DNA of 32,052 nucleotides from Streptomyces alanosinicus (GCF_014650595.1 NZ_BMVG01000062.1:1-32052), one strand, 5' to 3'; counted from the stretch's first letter, positions 7,735 to 16,391 are shown. Numbers and translations: made by a program. The notes: generated by a model not told the origin, from the letters alone.

Positions 7735-8658
7735 TCACAGCACCCGCAGGCAGGTGCCCACGGCCGCCGTCGCCTCCTCCTGGAGGGCCCGGATCAGTGT
7801 CGCCGCCGAGGGGTGGTCGCGGTGGCGCAGCACAGCGACGCCGAGATGCCGGGCCGGGGTCGGCGGATTGATCGGAACGGCCCGCAGGCCCGGCGAGTCC
7901 AGGGCCAGTGCGATGGAGGGGATGAGGGACACGCCCACGCCCGCCGCGACGAGGGAGCACGCGAAGAAGTAGTCGCTCGTCGTGCCGCGTATCTCCGGGG
8001 CGAACCCGGCGCGCTCGGCGTAACGACGCAGGTAGGCCTCGGTCTTGAGGCAGCCGAGCACCCAGGGCTGGTCCGCCAGCTCGGCGATGTCGAGCGCCTG
8101 GCGGTCGGCCAGGGGGTGCGCCTTGGGGAGGACGACGTGCAAGGGGTCTTCCATCAGCGCGGTCCAGTCCACGTCGGAGGTCCTGCCCGGCCGGCTGGGC
8201 AGCGGCCCGTCGAAGCGGTAGGCGAGCGCGGCGTCCACGGCGCCCTGGCGGACCAGGGGCAGGCTGTCCTCGGGCTCGGCCTCCCTGACGTGGACCACAG
8301 TGTCGGGATGGGCGGCCGTCATCCGGGCGAGGGCACCGGGCAGCAGAAGCCGGCCGCCGCTGGTGAAGGTGGCGAGGGTGAACTGGGTGCGGCCGGTGCT
8401 CAGCCGGTCGACCTGCCGCTTGGCGTGCGCGAGCTCCGCGGCGACCGACTCCGCGGCCCCCACCATGATCCGGCCGGCCTGGGTGAGGGTCACCCCTCGG
8501 GTGCTGCGTTCCACGACCCGCGCGCCGAGGCTGCGTTCCAGGGCCGCGACGTGCTGGGAGACGGCGGAGGGGGTGAGGCGCAGGGCGGCCGCCGCCTGGT
8601 TGAAACTGCCGTGTTCCGCCACCGTCCGCAGGACGCGGAGCCGCTGCACATCGATCAA
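7735..8658 (-). CDS. LysR-family transcriptional regulator
   Basis: This is a full-length LysR protein (307 aa, the family's usual size). The winged HTH is at residues 1-62 (MIDVQRLRVLRTVAEHGSFN, then AAALRLTPSAVSQHVAALER). A linker helix leads to a type-2 periplasmic-binding-like effector domain at about 90-300, with ASGGRLLLPGAL-like strands and PLADRQALDIAELADQPWVLG. It is divergent from the epimerase gene, with only 70 bp between the start codons. LysR proteins usually control such a divergent neighbour and themselves, so the epimerase and aldo/keto reductase pair is its likely target. A dyad matching the LysR binding pattern lies in the gap. Confidence 0.93.
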   Translation of the reverse strand: MIDVQRLRVLRTVAEHGSFNQAAAALRLTPSAVSQHVAALERSLGARVVERSTRGVTLTQAGRIMVGAAESVAAELAHAKRQVDRLSTGRTQFTLATFTSGGRLLLPGALARMTAAHPDTVVHVREAEPEDSLPLVRQGAVDAALAYRFDGPLPSRPGRTSDVDWTALMEDPLHVVLPKAHPLADRQALDIAELADQPWVLGCLKTEAYLRRYAERAGFAPEIRGTTSDYFFACSLVAAGVGVSLIPSIALALDSPGLRAVPINPPTPARHLGVAVLRHRDHPSAATLIRALQEEATAAVGTCLRVL

Positions 8659-8666
8659 CAGTTTTC

Positions 8667-8686
8667 CTTAATACGTTTCCACTAAG
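8667..8686. promoter_or_regulatory. Candidate LysR operator
   Basis: CTTAATACGTTTCCACTAAG carries the dyad CTTA-N12-TAAG, fitting the T-N11-A rule for LysR sites. It lies between the LysR start (8658) and the epimerase start (8729), and is AT-rich against its surroundings. A second short palindrome, CCTTAGG, is at 8706-8712. Confidence 0.45.
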
Positions 8687-8728
8687 TCGGCACTTCTGCT
8701 GGTGACCTTAGGCGCCCAGGATGAGGCC

Positions 8729-9670
8729 ATGCAAAGCATCTGCGTCATCGGCGGAAACCGGTACTTCGGCAGGCTCCTGGTCGAGCGTCTGCGGGCCGCC
8801 GGACACCGCGTCACTGTGATCAACCGTGGTTCGACCCGGCCGCCCGACGGAGTCGAGCATCTTGTCGTCGACCGCGACGACGAGGCCGCCCTCACCGCCG
8901 CCCTCGCCTCCCGCGCCTTCGACGTGGTCATCGACCAGGTCTGCTACACGCCGGTGCAGGCCGCGATCGCCGCCCGCGCTTTCCGGGGCCGCACCCGCCG
9001 GTACGTCATGACGTCCACCATCGAGGTCTACGATCCGAAGACTGCCGCGCTGCCCTTCGTCCCGCACGGCACACCGGTGCCGGAAGAGACCGTGGACCCC
9101 GCCGCGTGGCGGGTGAGCATGGATCTGCCCTGGCACGACGACACCTACCTGGCGGCGCACTATGCGGAGGGCAAGCGTCAGGCGGAGGCCGTCTTCACCC
9201 AGTGTTCCGGGTTCGCGTTCGCCGCTGTGCGCAGCGCCCACGTGCTGGGCGGCGGTGCGCAGGAGTTCACCGGCCGGCTGGCGCACTACGTCGAGCACAT
9301 CACCCAGGGCAGACCGCTCACCGTGCACCCCTCCGTCGTACCCACCGTCTTCGTCCACTACGAGGAGCTGACCGATCTGTTGCTGTGGGCGGCCACGGCC
9401 ACCGACTTCACCGGTCCGGTCAACGCCTGCTCGGACGGCCTGTTCGACGTACGCGATCTGGGAGCCGTGATCGCGGCCCGGACCGGCCGGGAGCCGGTGT
9501 ACCGGGCCGCCGCCCCGGGCGAGGCGGCTTCGCCGTTCTCCTTCGACCGCCACTACGCCATGAGCAACGCCCGTGCGAAGCAGTTGGGCTTCGCCTTCTC
9601 CCGCACCGCCGACTGGCTGCCCGGTGCCGTGGCCGAAGCCCTCGCCGCATCCGCCGCCCCGACACGCTGA
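8729..9670 (+). CDS. NAD(P)-dependent epimerase/dehydratase-like protein
   Basis: The product is a 313-aa extended-SDR Rossmann protein. It starts with the nucleotide-binding ICVIGGNRYFGRLLVERL (a G-G-x4-G variant), then VTVINRG and a DVVIDQ strand. TSTIEVY occupies the catalytic Ser/Thr position, and a Lys follows in HYAEGKRQAE. This divergent branch (CSP41/NAD-epimerase-like) often acts on nucleotide sugars or has lost activity. The ATG at 8729 follows GGATGAGG; the GTG at 8702 would crowd the LysR operator. It is followed 53 bp later by the aldo/keto reductase, probably as one transcript under the divergent LysR protein. The substrate is unknown. Confidence 0.88.
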   Translation: MQSICVIGGNRYFGRLLVERLRAAGHRVTVINRGSTRPPDGVEHLVVDRDDEAALTAALASRAFDVVIDQVCYTPVQAAIAARAFRGRTRRYVMTSTIEVYDPKTAALPFVPHGTPVPEETVDPAAWRVSMDLPWHDDTYLAAHYAEGKRQAEAVFTQCSGFAFAAVRSAHVLGGGAQEFTGRLAHYVEHITQGRPLTVHPSVVPTVFVHYEELTDLLLWAATATDFTGPVNACSDGLFDVRDLGAVIAARTGREPVYRAAAPGEAASPFSFDRHYAMSNARAKQLGFAFSRTADWLPGAVAEALAASAAPTR

Positions 9671-9723
9671 GACACGGCACCGGACCTTTTCGGACACGAC
9701 ACGACACCGGAGAACAGACACAC

Positions 9724-10611
9724 ATGAAGTACCGCCGCTTGGGAAGCACCACGGTCAGCGCGATCGGCCTGGGCGCCATGCCCCTGTCCATCGAGCACCG
9801 CCCGGACGAGCAACGAGCCGTCGCCACCATCCACGCAGCCCTCGACGCCGGCGTCACCCTCATCGACACCGCCGACAGCTACCACTGGCACGCCGACGAG
9901 CGCGGCCACAACGAACTCCTCATCGCCCGCGCCCTGGCCCGCTACGGCGGTGACACCTCCGACGTCCTCGTCGCGACCAAGGGCGGCCGGGGTCGCTCCG
10001 GCGACGGCGGCTGGACGGTCACCGGTACTCCCGCCCATCTCAAGCAGGCCGCCGAAGCCTCTCTCAAGCGCCTGGGAGTGGAAGCCATCGGCCTCTACCA
10101 GCTGCACAAGCCCGACCCTGACGTGCCGTGGGCGGAATCGGTCGGCGCGCTGCGCGAGCTGCTCGACGGCGGCACCATCCGCACCGCCGGGATCTCCAAT
10201 GTGACCACCGGCCAGATCCGTGCGGCCCACGCCATCCTCGGCGACGCGCTCGTCTCCGTGCAGAACCAGTACTCTCCCGCCATACGCGGCACCGAGCCCG
10301 AGCTGGAGTTGAGCACCCGACTCGGCCTGGCCTTCCTGCCCTGGAGCCCGTTGGGCGGCATCTCCCGCAGTTCCCTGGACGGGCCGTCCGGCCCGGCCTC
10401 CGCGGGCACCGCGTTCCACCGCATCGCGGCCGAACGCGGCGTCAGTCCGCAGCAGATCGTCCTGGCCTGGCTGCTGGCCCGCTCCCCCATGGTCATCCCG
10501 GTACCGGGAGCCAGCCGTCCGGCGTCGATCCAGGACTCGGCCAAGGCCACGGAGGTCGAACTCGATGCGGCGGAACTGTCAGAACTGGAGGCGGCACGGC
10601 CGGACAACTAG
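9724..10611 (+). CDS. Aldo/keto reductase
   Basis: This is a 295-aa (alpha/beta)8-barrel NADPH-dependent oxidoreductase with the complete catalytic tetrad: Asp48 and Tyr53 (IDTADSY), Lys86 (VATKGG) and His128 (YQLHKPD). The later ISNVTTGQI and WSPLGG strands and the VIPVPGASRP cofactor-binding motif are all present. The ATG at 9724 follows GGAGAA. It reduces an aldehyde or ketone to an alcohol; the family alone does not give the substrate. It probably forms an operon with the preceding epimerase and is a likely target of the LysR regulator. Confidence 0.93.
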   Translation: MKYRRLGSTTVSAIGLGAMPLSIEHRPDEQRAVATIHAALDAGVTLIDTADSYHWHADERGHNELLIARALARYGGDTSDVLVATKGGRGRSGDGGWTVTGTPAHLKQAAEASLKRLGVEAIGLYQLHKPDPDVPWAESVGALRELLDGGTIRTAGISNVTTGQIRAAHAILGDALVSVQNQYSPAIRGTEPELELSTRLGLAFLPWSPLGGISRSSLDGPSGPASAGTAFHRIAAERGVSPQQIVLAWLLARSPMVIPVPGASRPASIQDSAKATEVELDAAELSELEAARPDN

Positions 10612-11025
10612 GTTGATCCGGCTCCCATCGCGCTCTGCGGCGCCGTGAAAGGCTCGGCGGATGGACTACGCGTTCGATGCTCCGCCCGTAGATCGGGAGC
10701 CGCTGGACTTCGCTGTCCGCCTGGCCGCTCGTGCCGGCCAGATGTCGGCGCAGGCCTTCTTCAGGAGGGAGGACTGGCACACCCGACTGAAGGAGGACGG
10801 CGGTTGTGGCGGCGGGTCGTGGTCCGGGCTGCTGGGTACCGCCCGGCCCGGACCCGGACCTGGAGTCGGGCCCGGCGTGGCCGGGTCACGGAGCGGACCG
10901 GCCTGGGAGGGGCGAGAACCGCCGATGGGATACGAGGACGTCGCCCTGATCGGCCAGGGCGTGTGCCCGGGCTCCTGCCGGGTGGCAGCCGGCCGTTTCC
11001 CGGGGCGGCGGAAGCGGGGAGGTGG
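10612..11025. other. 414-bp region between convergent aldo/keto reductase and ketosynthase genes
   Basis: Apart from the possible phosphatase fragment at 10661-10803, this stretch has no credible gene. It holds GC-rich inverted segments (for example around 10840-10880 and 10970-11015) that could terminate the two converging transcripts. None forms a long perfect stem. Confidence 0.5.
10661..10803 (+). pseudogene. 5' fragment resembling an inositol monophosphatase-family gene
   Basis: An ATG at 10661 after GAAAGG starts a frame whose first 45 or so codons read like the N-terminal helix of inositol monophosphatase/HisN-type phosphatases (PLDFAVRLAARAG, then FFRREDWHTRLKEDG). The next expected motif (TPVTEAD) and the metal-binding core (GEE, DPIDGT) are absent; the frame runs on as Gly/Arg-rich low-complexity sequence. 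I read this as a truncated relic. The resemblance is by eye and over a short stretch, so a chance match is possible. Confidence 0.35.
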
Positions 11026-12258
11026 TCACGTCGCGGTGAAGGCCAGGACGACGTTGTGGCCGCCGAAGCCGAAGGAGTGGCTGACGGCGGTGCGTACGTC
11101 CTGGTGGCGCGGTTGTTTGGTGACGCAGTCGATGTCGAAGTCGGGCGCGGGGGCCTGGAGGTTGGCGATCGGCGGTACGTGTCGGTGCTGGATGGTCAGG
11201 ATGGTCAGGGCCGCTTCGATCGCGCCGGCGGCGCCGAGGCTGTGACCGAGGACGCCCTTGTTGGCGGTGACGCTGGGACGGTGCGGCAGGGCGCGGGCGA
11301 TCAATGCGGCTTCGGTGGCGTCGTTGAGGGGGGTGGACGTGCCGTGGGCGTTGACGTGGTCCACGTCGTACGGGGCGAGTCCGGCCTCGTCGAGGGCTGT
11401 GCGCAGGGCTGCGTCCGCGCCGTGCGCGGTGTCCGGGGGCGCGGTGGGGTGGTGGGCGTCGGAGGTGCTGCCGCACCCGGCGAGCAGGACGCGGGGCCGG
11501 GCACGCCGGGCGGCGGCGTCCGCGGCGCGTTCCAGGACCAGGACGCCGGCGCCCTCCGCGATGACGAAGCCGTCGCGGTCGGCGGCGAACGGGCGGGACG
11601 CCTCGCCGATGGCGCCGGTGCGTTCGGACAGTGCGCCCATGCGCCAGAAGCCCGTCACGCCCATGCGGCTGATGGCGGCTTCGGCGCCGCCCGCCACGGC
11701 CACGTCGCACAGGTCGGCGGCGAGCAGGTCACGGGCGAGCGCGATCGCGGTGGCGCCGGAGGCGCAGGCGGTGGCCGGTGCGACGCTGATGCCGTGGGCG
11801 TGCAGGTCGATGGAGACCTCGCCGGTGGCGAGGTTGGGAATGATCATGGGGATGGCGAGGGGTGAGACACGGTCGGGGCCGTGCCGGTCGAGGCGCGCGT
11901 ACTGCTCTTCCCATTTCTCGGTGCCGCCCATGCCGCAGCCGATGACCGTGGCCACGCGGGCCCCTTGCCAGTTCGCCGGGTCCAGGCCCGCGTCGCGTAC
12001 CGCCTCCCGGGCGGCGAGGACGGCGAGTTTCGCGAACCTGCCCATGCGCCACGACGTGCGTCCGATGGCGCGGTCGATGTCCTCGTCCTGGAGTGGGAGT
12101 CGGCAGGAGAAGTCCACCGGCAGGCCGTTCAGTGCTGGATCGCGGGCCGCGAGGGAGTGTCCCGCGCAGACCGCGGCCCAGGTGGCTTCGGCGCCCTCTC
12201 CCGCGGGGGTGAGCAGACCGAGGCCGGTGACGGCGATCGGCGGCCTTGCCGGGGTCAT
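11026..12258 (-). CDS. FabF-type beta-ketoacyl-ACP synthase in the ole cluster
   Basis: The product is a 410-aa condensing enzyme of the KAS I/II (FabF) type. The active site is complete: nucleophile Cys165 (PATACASG), His305 (NAHGTST), Lys334 and His339 (ANKGVLGHSLGAAGA). It should elongate an ACP-bound acyl chain with malonyl-ACP in the cytosol. It is the last gene of an oleA-ACP-KAS operon, its ATG overlapping the ACP stop by 4 bp, so its partner is almost certainly that ACP. Canonical ole clusters have no such gene. It may make, extend or branch a dedicated acyl chain for OleA, or serve a separate product. No chain-length factor, malonyltransferase, ketoreductase or dehydratase is present, so the remaining steps would be borrowed from primary metabolism. 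Confidence 0.92.
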   Translation of the reverse strand: MTPARPPIAVTGLGLLTPAGEGAEATWAAVCAGHSLAARDPALNGLPVDFSCRLPLQDEDIDRAIGRTSWRMGRFAKLAVLAAREAVRDAGLDPANWQGARVATVIGCGMGGTEKWEEQYARLDRHGPDRVSPLAIPMIIPNLATGEVSIDLHAHGISVAPATACASGATAIALARDLLAADLCDVAVAGGAEAAISRMGVTGFWRMGALSERTGAIGEASRPFAADRDGFVIAEGAGVLVLERAADAAARRARPRVLLAGCGSTSDAHHPTAPPDTAHGADAALRTALDEAGLAPYDVDHVNAHGTSTPLNDATEAALIARALPHRPSVTANKGVLGHSLGAAGAIEAALTILTIQHRHVPPIANLQAPAPDFDIDCVTKQPRHQDVRTAVSHSFGFGGHNVVLAFTAT

Positions 12259-12515
12259 CGGGCCGCCGTCCCGGCCGTACGCAGTTCATCGAGGTGAGCG
12301 GCCACTTCGGCGAGCGTCGTGGTGCGGGTGGCGCGGCCGCTGTCGGCCTTCACACCGAGGCGTTCTTCGAGGACCAGGACGAGTTCTGCCAGTGCCAGGG
12401 AATCCAGCTCGAGCTGTTCGAGGGTGGCCTCGGGTGACAGCTCGTGCTCGGGGATGCGGAAGGTTGTGGTGAGGGCGGCGCAGACGTGGCCGTAGGTGTC
12501 GGTGGCGGTGTGCAC
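12255..12515 (-). CDS. Acyl carrier protein in the ole cluster
   Basis: The product is an 86-aa ACP forming the usual four-helix bundle. The phosphopantetheine attachment site is Ser39 in LELDSLALAELV, which has the required DSL motif. It begins MHTATDTYGHVCAALTTTF and ends with an Ala-rich tail. It lies 45 bp after oleA and overlaps the ketosynthase start by ATGA, so the three genes form one operon. It should carry the acyl chain built by the neighbouring ketosynthase and perhaps hand it to OleA, which normally uses acyl-CoA. An ACP is also found with DarB-type enzymes of dialkylresorcinol pathways, but no DarA is seen here. Confidence 0.9.
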   Translation of the reverse strand: MHTATDTYGHVCAALTTTFRIPEHELSPEATLEQLELDSLALAELVLVLEERLGVKADSGRATRTTTLAEVAAHLDELRTAGTAAR

Positions 12516-12560
12516 GGGGCGTTCGTCCTTTGCGTGGTCGTCGTACGGGAAGCTGCGCCG

Positions 12561-13580
12561 TCAGGCGGCGTCGGGATGCCACTGCATGAGGAGCAGCCCG
12601 GCGGAGGCTCCGCTGGCCAGGCCGAGGAAGGCCACCAGGGCACCGGGGCGCAGCCTGTCCTGTCGGCCGGCTTTGGTCAGTTGCAGGGGCAGACTCGCGG
12701 TGGCGACGTTGCCGTAGCGGGGGAAGGTGGCCACGGACCGGTCCCGGGCGATGCCGATGGAGTCCAGGATGGCGTGGGTGAAGGGGACGGACGCCTGATG
12801 GACGCAGACGAGATCGAGATCGTCCGGTTTGCGCCCCCACCCGGCGAGTGCGTCCACGGCGCCCTGCTCCATGCCCGCGAAAGAAGCGGCCAGGGCCTGG
12901 GAGTCGAAGCGGAGGGAGGTTACCGGGGCACCCGGTGCGAAGTAGGGGTTGGTGACCGTGGCCGCCCGCCAGCCGGCCGAGTTCGTGTCCCAGTGGATGC
13001 CGAGCAGCCCGCGGTGGTCGCTCGCCTCCAGGAGGAGCGCGGCCCCCAGGTCACCGAGGGTGAAGGCGGGCAGCAGCAGGGCCAGATCGGCACGGTCGCG
13101 TACCGGGAGGCGGGAGAGCGCGCTGCCCCGCTCGCCGGTGGCGATGAGCACGCGGCGGTATCCGCCCGCTCTGATCAGCGCGTCGCCGTTCTCCAGGGCG
13201 TTGAGCACACCGTTGCAGGCGTTCTGGACATCGAACACAGGCGCTGTGAGCTGCAGTTTGTCGGCCACGATGTGGGCGGTGGCGGGTTCCTCCAGGTCCT
13301 CGCTCGCGGAGGCGAAGATGAGCAGGTCGATGTCGTCCGGGCCCAGGCCGCACTCGTCGAGCAGCTGTCGGCAGGCTGCCGCCGCCAGGTCGGAGGGCAG
13401 TGCGCCGTCCGGTGCCACGCGCCGTTCCTCGAAGCCGTACATCTGCCGCAGCAGCCCCGGCATCAAGCGCAGGCCCGGGTTGCGGGAGCGGACCTCGTCC
13501 TCGATCTCCTCGCCGGTCTGCCGGTGCGCGGGCTCGTGGACAGCGACGTGCCGCATGGTGCTGTAGCGGGGCTGGGTCAT
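12561..13580 (-). CDS. oleA: OleA-type 2-alkyl-3-ketoalkanoate synthase (KAS III/thiolase fold)
   Basis: The enzyme has 339 residues and condenses two fatty acyl thioesters head to head to a 2-alkyl-3-keto acid, the first step of long-chain olefin biosynthesis. The thiolase triad is present: Cys122 (DVQNACNG), His261 (CVHQASVPFT) and Asn291 (RYGNVATASLP). Glu98 in SEDLEEPATA matches the position of the catalytic base of Xanthomonas OleA (in DYLEPSTA), which separates OleA from ordinary FabH. The ATG at 13580 is chosen because the extension up to 13727 is not conserved in type; an ATG at 13556 is also possible. A DarB-like resorcinol synthase is the main alternative, but the neighbouring oleBCD genes favour OleA. 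It leads the minus-strand arm and is divergent from oleB. Confidence 0.85.
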   Translation of the reverse strand: MTQPRYSTMRHVAVHEPAHRQTGEEIEDEVRSRNPGLRLMPGLLRQMYGFEERRVAPDGALPSDLAAAACRQLLDECGLGPDDIDLLIFASASEDLEEPATAHIVADKLQLTAPVFDVQNACNGVLNALENGDALIRAGGYRRVLIATGERGSALSRLPVRDRADLALLLPAFTLGDLGAALLLEASDHRGLLGIHWDTNSAGWRAATVTNPYFAPGAPVTSLRFDSQALAASFAGMEQGAVDALAGWGRKPDDLDLVCVHQASVPFTHAILDSIGIARDRSVATFPRYGNVATASLPLQLTKAGRQDRLRPGALVAFLGLASGASAGLLLMQWHPDAA

Positions 13581-13781
13581 GGAAGTCGTGTCGTCTCCGC
13601 GGCAGGGGCCGTAGTCGTCGAGCGCCACCGGCGGCGGCCCCGGCCAGTGAAGTGACAGCGGACGGCACACCGCAAGCGCTGCCGGTCCACATGCCGCCAT
13701 CGGAGTGATCAAGGTCGACGGCTTCATACCCTGGGGTTACTCGCGGCACCGTCAGGTTCTCGCAGCACCGACAATGCTCCG
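13581..13781. promoter_or_regulatory. Divergent promoter region of the ole cluster
   Basis: About 200 bp separate the oleA start (minus) from the oleB start (plus), so both operons must be transcribed from here. I see no convincing -35/-10 pair and no strong palindrome. The only AT-rich spots are around 13705-13740. oleB has no clear ribosome-binding site, so its message may begin near its GTG. Confidence 0.5.
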
Positions 13782-14708
13782 GTGCCGCCGACCGAGGCCG
13801 AAGGCCGCTTTCCCGACTACGACTTCACCCCGCACTGGTTCGAGCACCGTGGGGTGCGCCAGCACTACCTCGACGAGGGGACGGGCGCGCCGTTGCTCAT
13901 GCTGCACGGCAACCCCAGCTGGAGCTACATGTGGCGGCACCTGGTGAGCGAGCTGCGCGCCGGCCACCGGTGCATCGTCCCCGACCACATCGGCATGGGC
14001 CTGTCCGACCGCCCCGGCGAGTCCGTGTACACCTACACCGCCGCCGGCCGCCTGGCCGATCTGGAGCGTCTGATCCAGCACCTGGTGACCGAACGGGGCC
14101 TGCCGGAGCAGGGCTGGACGCTGGTCGGGCACGACTGGGGCGGCATCATCGGTATGGCCTGGGCTCGCCGCCGACCCGCATGGGTCTCCCGCATCGTGAT
14201 GCTCAACTCGGCGGCCTTTCCCCTGCCGATCGGCCACCGCCTCCCGTGGTACCTGCGCCTGATCCGCAGCGGGGGCCGTCTGCCGGCCTGGTTCGCGCAC
14301 CACACCAACGCCTTCACCCTGGCGGCCACACGTCTCGGTGTGACATCCCCGCTGCCCGCGCCGGTACGCCGTGCCTATGTGGCCCCCTATCGCGGCAGAC
14401 AACGCCGGCTGGCGGTTCTGCGCTTCATCCAGGACATCCCTCTGACCCCCGCCGACCCGGCATGGCCGCTGGTCGACGTGGGTCCGGTCGAGACACCGCA
14501 GCTGACGTCGACACCCACGCTGGTGTGCTGGGGCGGCCGGGATCCGGTCTTCGACCACCGCTTCCTCGCCGAGTGGCTGCGCCGCTGTCCCTCCGCCGAG
14601 GTACGGCTGTTCCCCCACGCCGGGCACTTCGTCCAGGAGGACGCCCGGGAAGAAGTCCTGGCATGTGTACGGCAGTTCCTCAGCCGTCACGACGAAAGGC
14701 AGAGCTGA
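13782..14708 (+). CDS. oleB: OleB-type beta-lactone decarboxylase (haloalkane dehalogenase superfamily)
   Basis: The product is a 308-aa alpha/beta hydrolase of the dehalogenase branch. In ole pathways this enzyme opens and decarboxylates the cis-beta-lactone to a cis-alkene. It shows HGNPSWSYMW (oxyanion region), an Asp nucleophile at 118 in VGHDWGG (Asp, not Ser, as required), an acid at Asp254 (WGGRDPVF) and His282 (PHAGHF). The GTG at 13782 has only a weak ribosome site, and no in-frame ATG is better. The oleC start lies 3 bp after its stop. In some actinobacteria oleB and oleC are fused; here they are separate. Its presence implies a hydrocarbon product, because clusters that keep the beta-lactone usually lack it. 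Confidence 0.88.
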   Translation: MPPTEAEGRFPDYDFTPHWFEHRGVRQHYLDEGTGAPLLMLHGNPSWSYMWRHLVSELRAGHRCIVPDHIGMGLSDRPGESVYTYTAAGRLADLERLIQHLVTERGLPEQGWTLVGHDWGGIIGMAWARRRPAWVSRIVMLNSAAFPLPIGHRLPWYLRLIRSGGRLPAWFAHHTNAFTLAATRLGVTSPLPAPVRRAYVAPYRGRQRRLAVLRFIQDIPLTPADPAWPLVDVGPVETPQLTSTPTLVCWGGRDPVFDHRFLAEWLRRCPSAEVRLFPHAGHFVQEDAREEVLACVRQFLSRHDERQS

Positions 14709-14711
14709 GCG

Positions 14712-16391
14712 GTGCCCTCCTCCTTCACCACCACCGCGACCGGTACGCAGGCCGGTCTGCTGGGCCGGCTGTCGCACTGGCGGGATACCCAGCCCACCGC
14801 CGTCGCACTCGACACATTCCGCGCCGGGCGCCGGCAACGGATCACGTATGCGGACCTGTATGCCCGATGCCTGCGTACCGCGGACGCGTTGGCCATGGCG
14901 GGCGTCGGCCCGGGCAGCCGGACGGTGGTGATGACCCGTAGTCCACTGGGGCTGCTCACCACGGTGTACGCGGTGTCCGCCCTCGGCGGCTGCGCCGTAC
15001 TGATCGACCCCGGCCTGCCCCGCGCGGCGCTGCGCCGATGCCTGCGGGAGGCCGCCCCTCAGGCCTTCGTGGGCGAACCTCTGGCCCATGTGGCACGAGC
15101 GCTGTACGGCTGGGCACCCAGCGTACGCATCTCACTCTCCACGGGGCCCGGTCCCGGCCCGTGGCCGACGATCGCCGGACTGGCCCGTACGGCACCGCGC
15201 GTGTCGCTGGACGCCACGGAGGAGAGCACCGCGCTGATCGCCTACACCTCGGGTTCGACCGGCACCCCGAAGGGCGTCGTCTACACCAACGAGCAGCTGG
15301 TACGTCAGTGCGGCGCCACCGCAGGCGTACTCGGCATGCGGCCGGGCTCCGTGGCGCTCGTCGGTTTCCTGCCCTTCGCCATCGGGGGCCCGGCGCTCGG
15401 TCTCACCGTCGCCATTCCCCGGATGGACTTCCGCAGGCCCGCACGGGCCCGCCGTGAGGATCTCCTCGATGCGGTCGAGCGGACCGGCGCGACCTGCCTC
15501 CTCGGCTCTCCGGCCCTCATGAACGTGCTCGCCTCGGACGGCCGGAGAGAACCGGTTCTCGCCCCCGTACGGTCGGTCGCCACCTTCGGCGCCCCGCTGG
15601 AATACGGTCTCCTGGCCCGCCTCACCACCACGCTGACGGACCAAGCCGAAATCCGCAGTGTGTACGGCGCCACCGAGAGCCTTCCCGTGAGCGCGATCGA
15701 CGGCCAGGACCTGCGGTCCGCGCGCGCCGTGTCGGAACGAGGCGGAGGCCGGTGCGTGGGCCGGCCGGTGCCGGCCATGCGAGTGGCGATCATTCCGGCC
15801 GACGCCGGACCGATCCCCCGTTGGTCCGAGGCCGAGCCGCTGCCCGCACACACCATCGGCGAGATCGCGGTCCGCGGGCCCTTGGTCAGCCGCAGCTATC
15901 ACGCCCGCCCGCACGCCGACGCCCAGGCGAAGATCCTCGACGGGGAGCATGTCTGGCACCGCACGGGTGATGTCGGCCGTACCGACGCAGAAGGCAACCT
16001 CTGGTACTGCGGGCGCAAGGCACACGCCGTATCCAGCCCCGACGGCCCCCTGTACACCGAATGCGTCGAGGCCGCGTGCAACGCGGTCGAAGGAGTCCGG
16101 CGCACCGCGCTGATCGACGCCGGCAGCGACGGGCAGTCCCTGCCCGCGCTGTGTGTGGAAACCGACGGCACGCCGCGCGGCGCCGAGCGCAGCCGCATCG
16201 TCGCAGACCTGCGTCGCACCCTCGCCGCACTGGAACGCGGCACGCATATCAGGGTGATCGCCTTCCATCCGGGGTTCCCCGTCGACATCCGGCACAACGC
16301 GAAGATCGAACGACGCCTGCTCGGCCGGTGGGCGCGGCGACGCCTGGCAGCGAACGGCCTCTCCACCAGGCCGGCGGAGGAACACGCGTGA
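14712..16391 (+). CDS. oleC: OleC-type beta-lactone synthetase (AMP-forming ligase fold)
   Basis: This is a 559-aa member of the ANL superfamily that converts a 2-alkyl-3-hydroxy acid into a beta-lactone with ATP. The ATP-binding loop is at 178-190 (AYTSGSTGTPKGV), and YGATESLP gives the A5 region. GEIAVRGPLVSRSY and WHRTGDVG supply the hinge-side motifs. The OleC signature FPVDIRHNAKIERR (about 522-535, Lys531) is unmistakable. The early segment VLIDPGLPRAALRRCL is also OleC-like. It starts with GTG 3 bp after oleB and overlaps oleD by GTGA, so B, C and D are coupled. The family call is firm because both N- and C-terminal OleC-specific motifs are present. Confidence 0.92.
   Translation: MPSSFTTTATGTQAGLLGRLSHWRDTQPTAVALDTFRAGRRQRITYADLYARCLRTADALAMAGVGPGSRTVVMTRSPLGLLTTVYAVSALGGCAVLIDPGLPRAALRRCLREAAPQAFVGEPLAHVARALYGWAPSVRISLSTGPGPGPWPTIAGLARTAPRVSLDATEESTALIAYTSGSTGTPKGVVYTNEQLVRQCGATAGVLGMRPGSVALVGFLPFAIGGPALGLTVAIPRMDFRRPARARREDLLDAVERTGATCLLGSPALMNVLASDGRREPVLAPVRSVATFGAPLEYGLLARLTTTLTDQAEIRSVYGATESLPVSAIDGQDLRSARAVSERGGGRCVGRPVPAMRVAIIPADAGPIPRWSEAEPLPAHTIGEIAVRGPLVSRSYHARPHADAQAKILDGEHVWHRTGDVGRTDAEGNLWYCGRKAHAVSSPDGPLYTECVEAACNAVEGVRRTALIDAGSDGQSLPALCVETDGTPRGAERSRIVADLRRTLAALERGTHIRVIAFHPGFPVDIRHNAKIERRLLGRWARRRLAANGLSTRPAEEHA

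Noticed and set aside
7735..10611. LysR, epimerase and aldo/keto reductase as part of the ole cluster
   Set aside because: They are separated from it by a 414-bp gap with a gene relic and a convergent orientation, and Ole chemistry does not need them.
12561..13580. DarB-type resorcinol synthase or FabH instead of OleA
   Set aside because: The neighbouring oleBCD set and the EEPATA glutamate favour OleA, though a tree is needed to settle it.
12444..13655. Long plus-strand open frame opposite oleA
   Set aside because: It is antisense to a gene with all thiolase catalytic residues. Its Gly/Val/Arg-rich product shows no domain and follows from high third-position GC.
13581..13781. Specific -35/-10 elements for oleA and oleB
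   Set aside because: No pair with acceptable spacing and sequence stood out; naming one would be guesswork.
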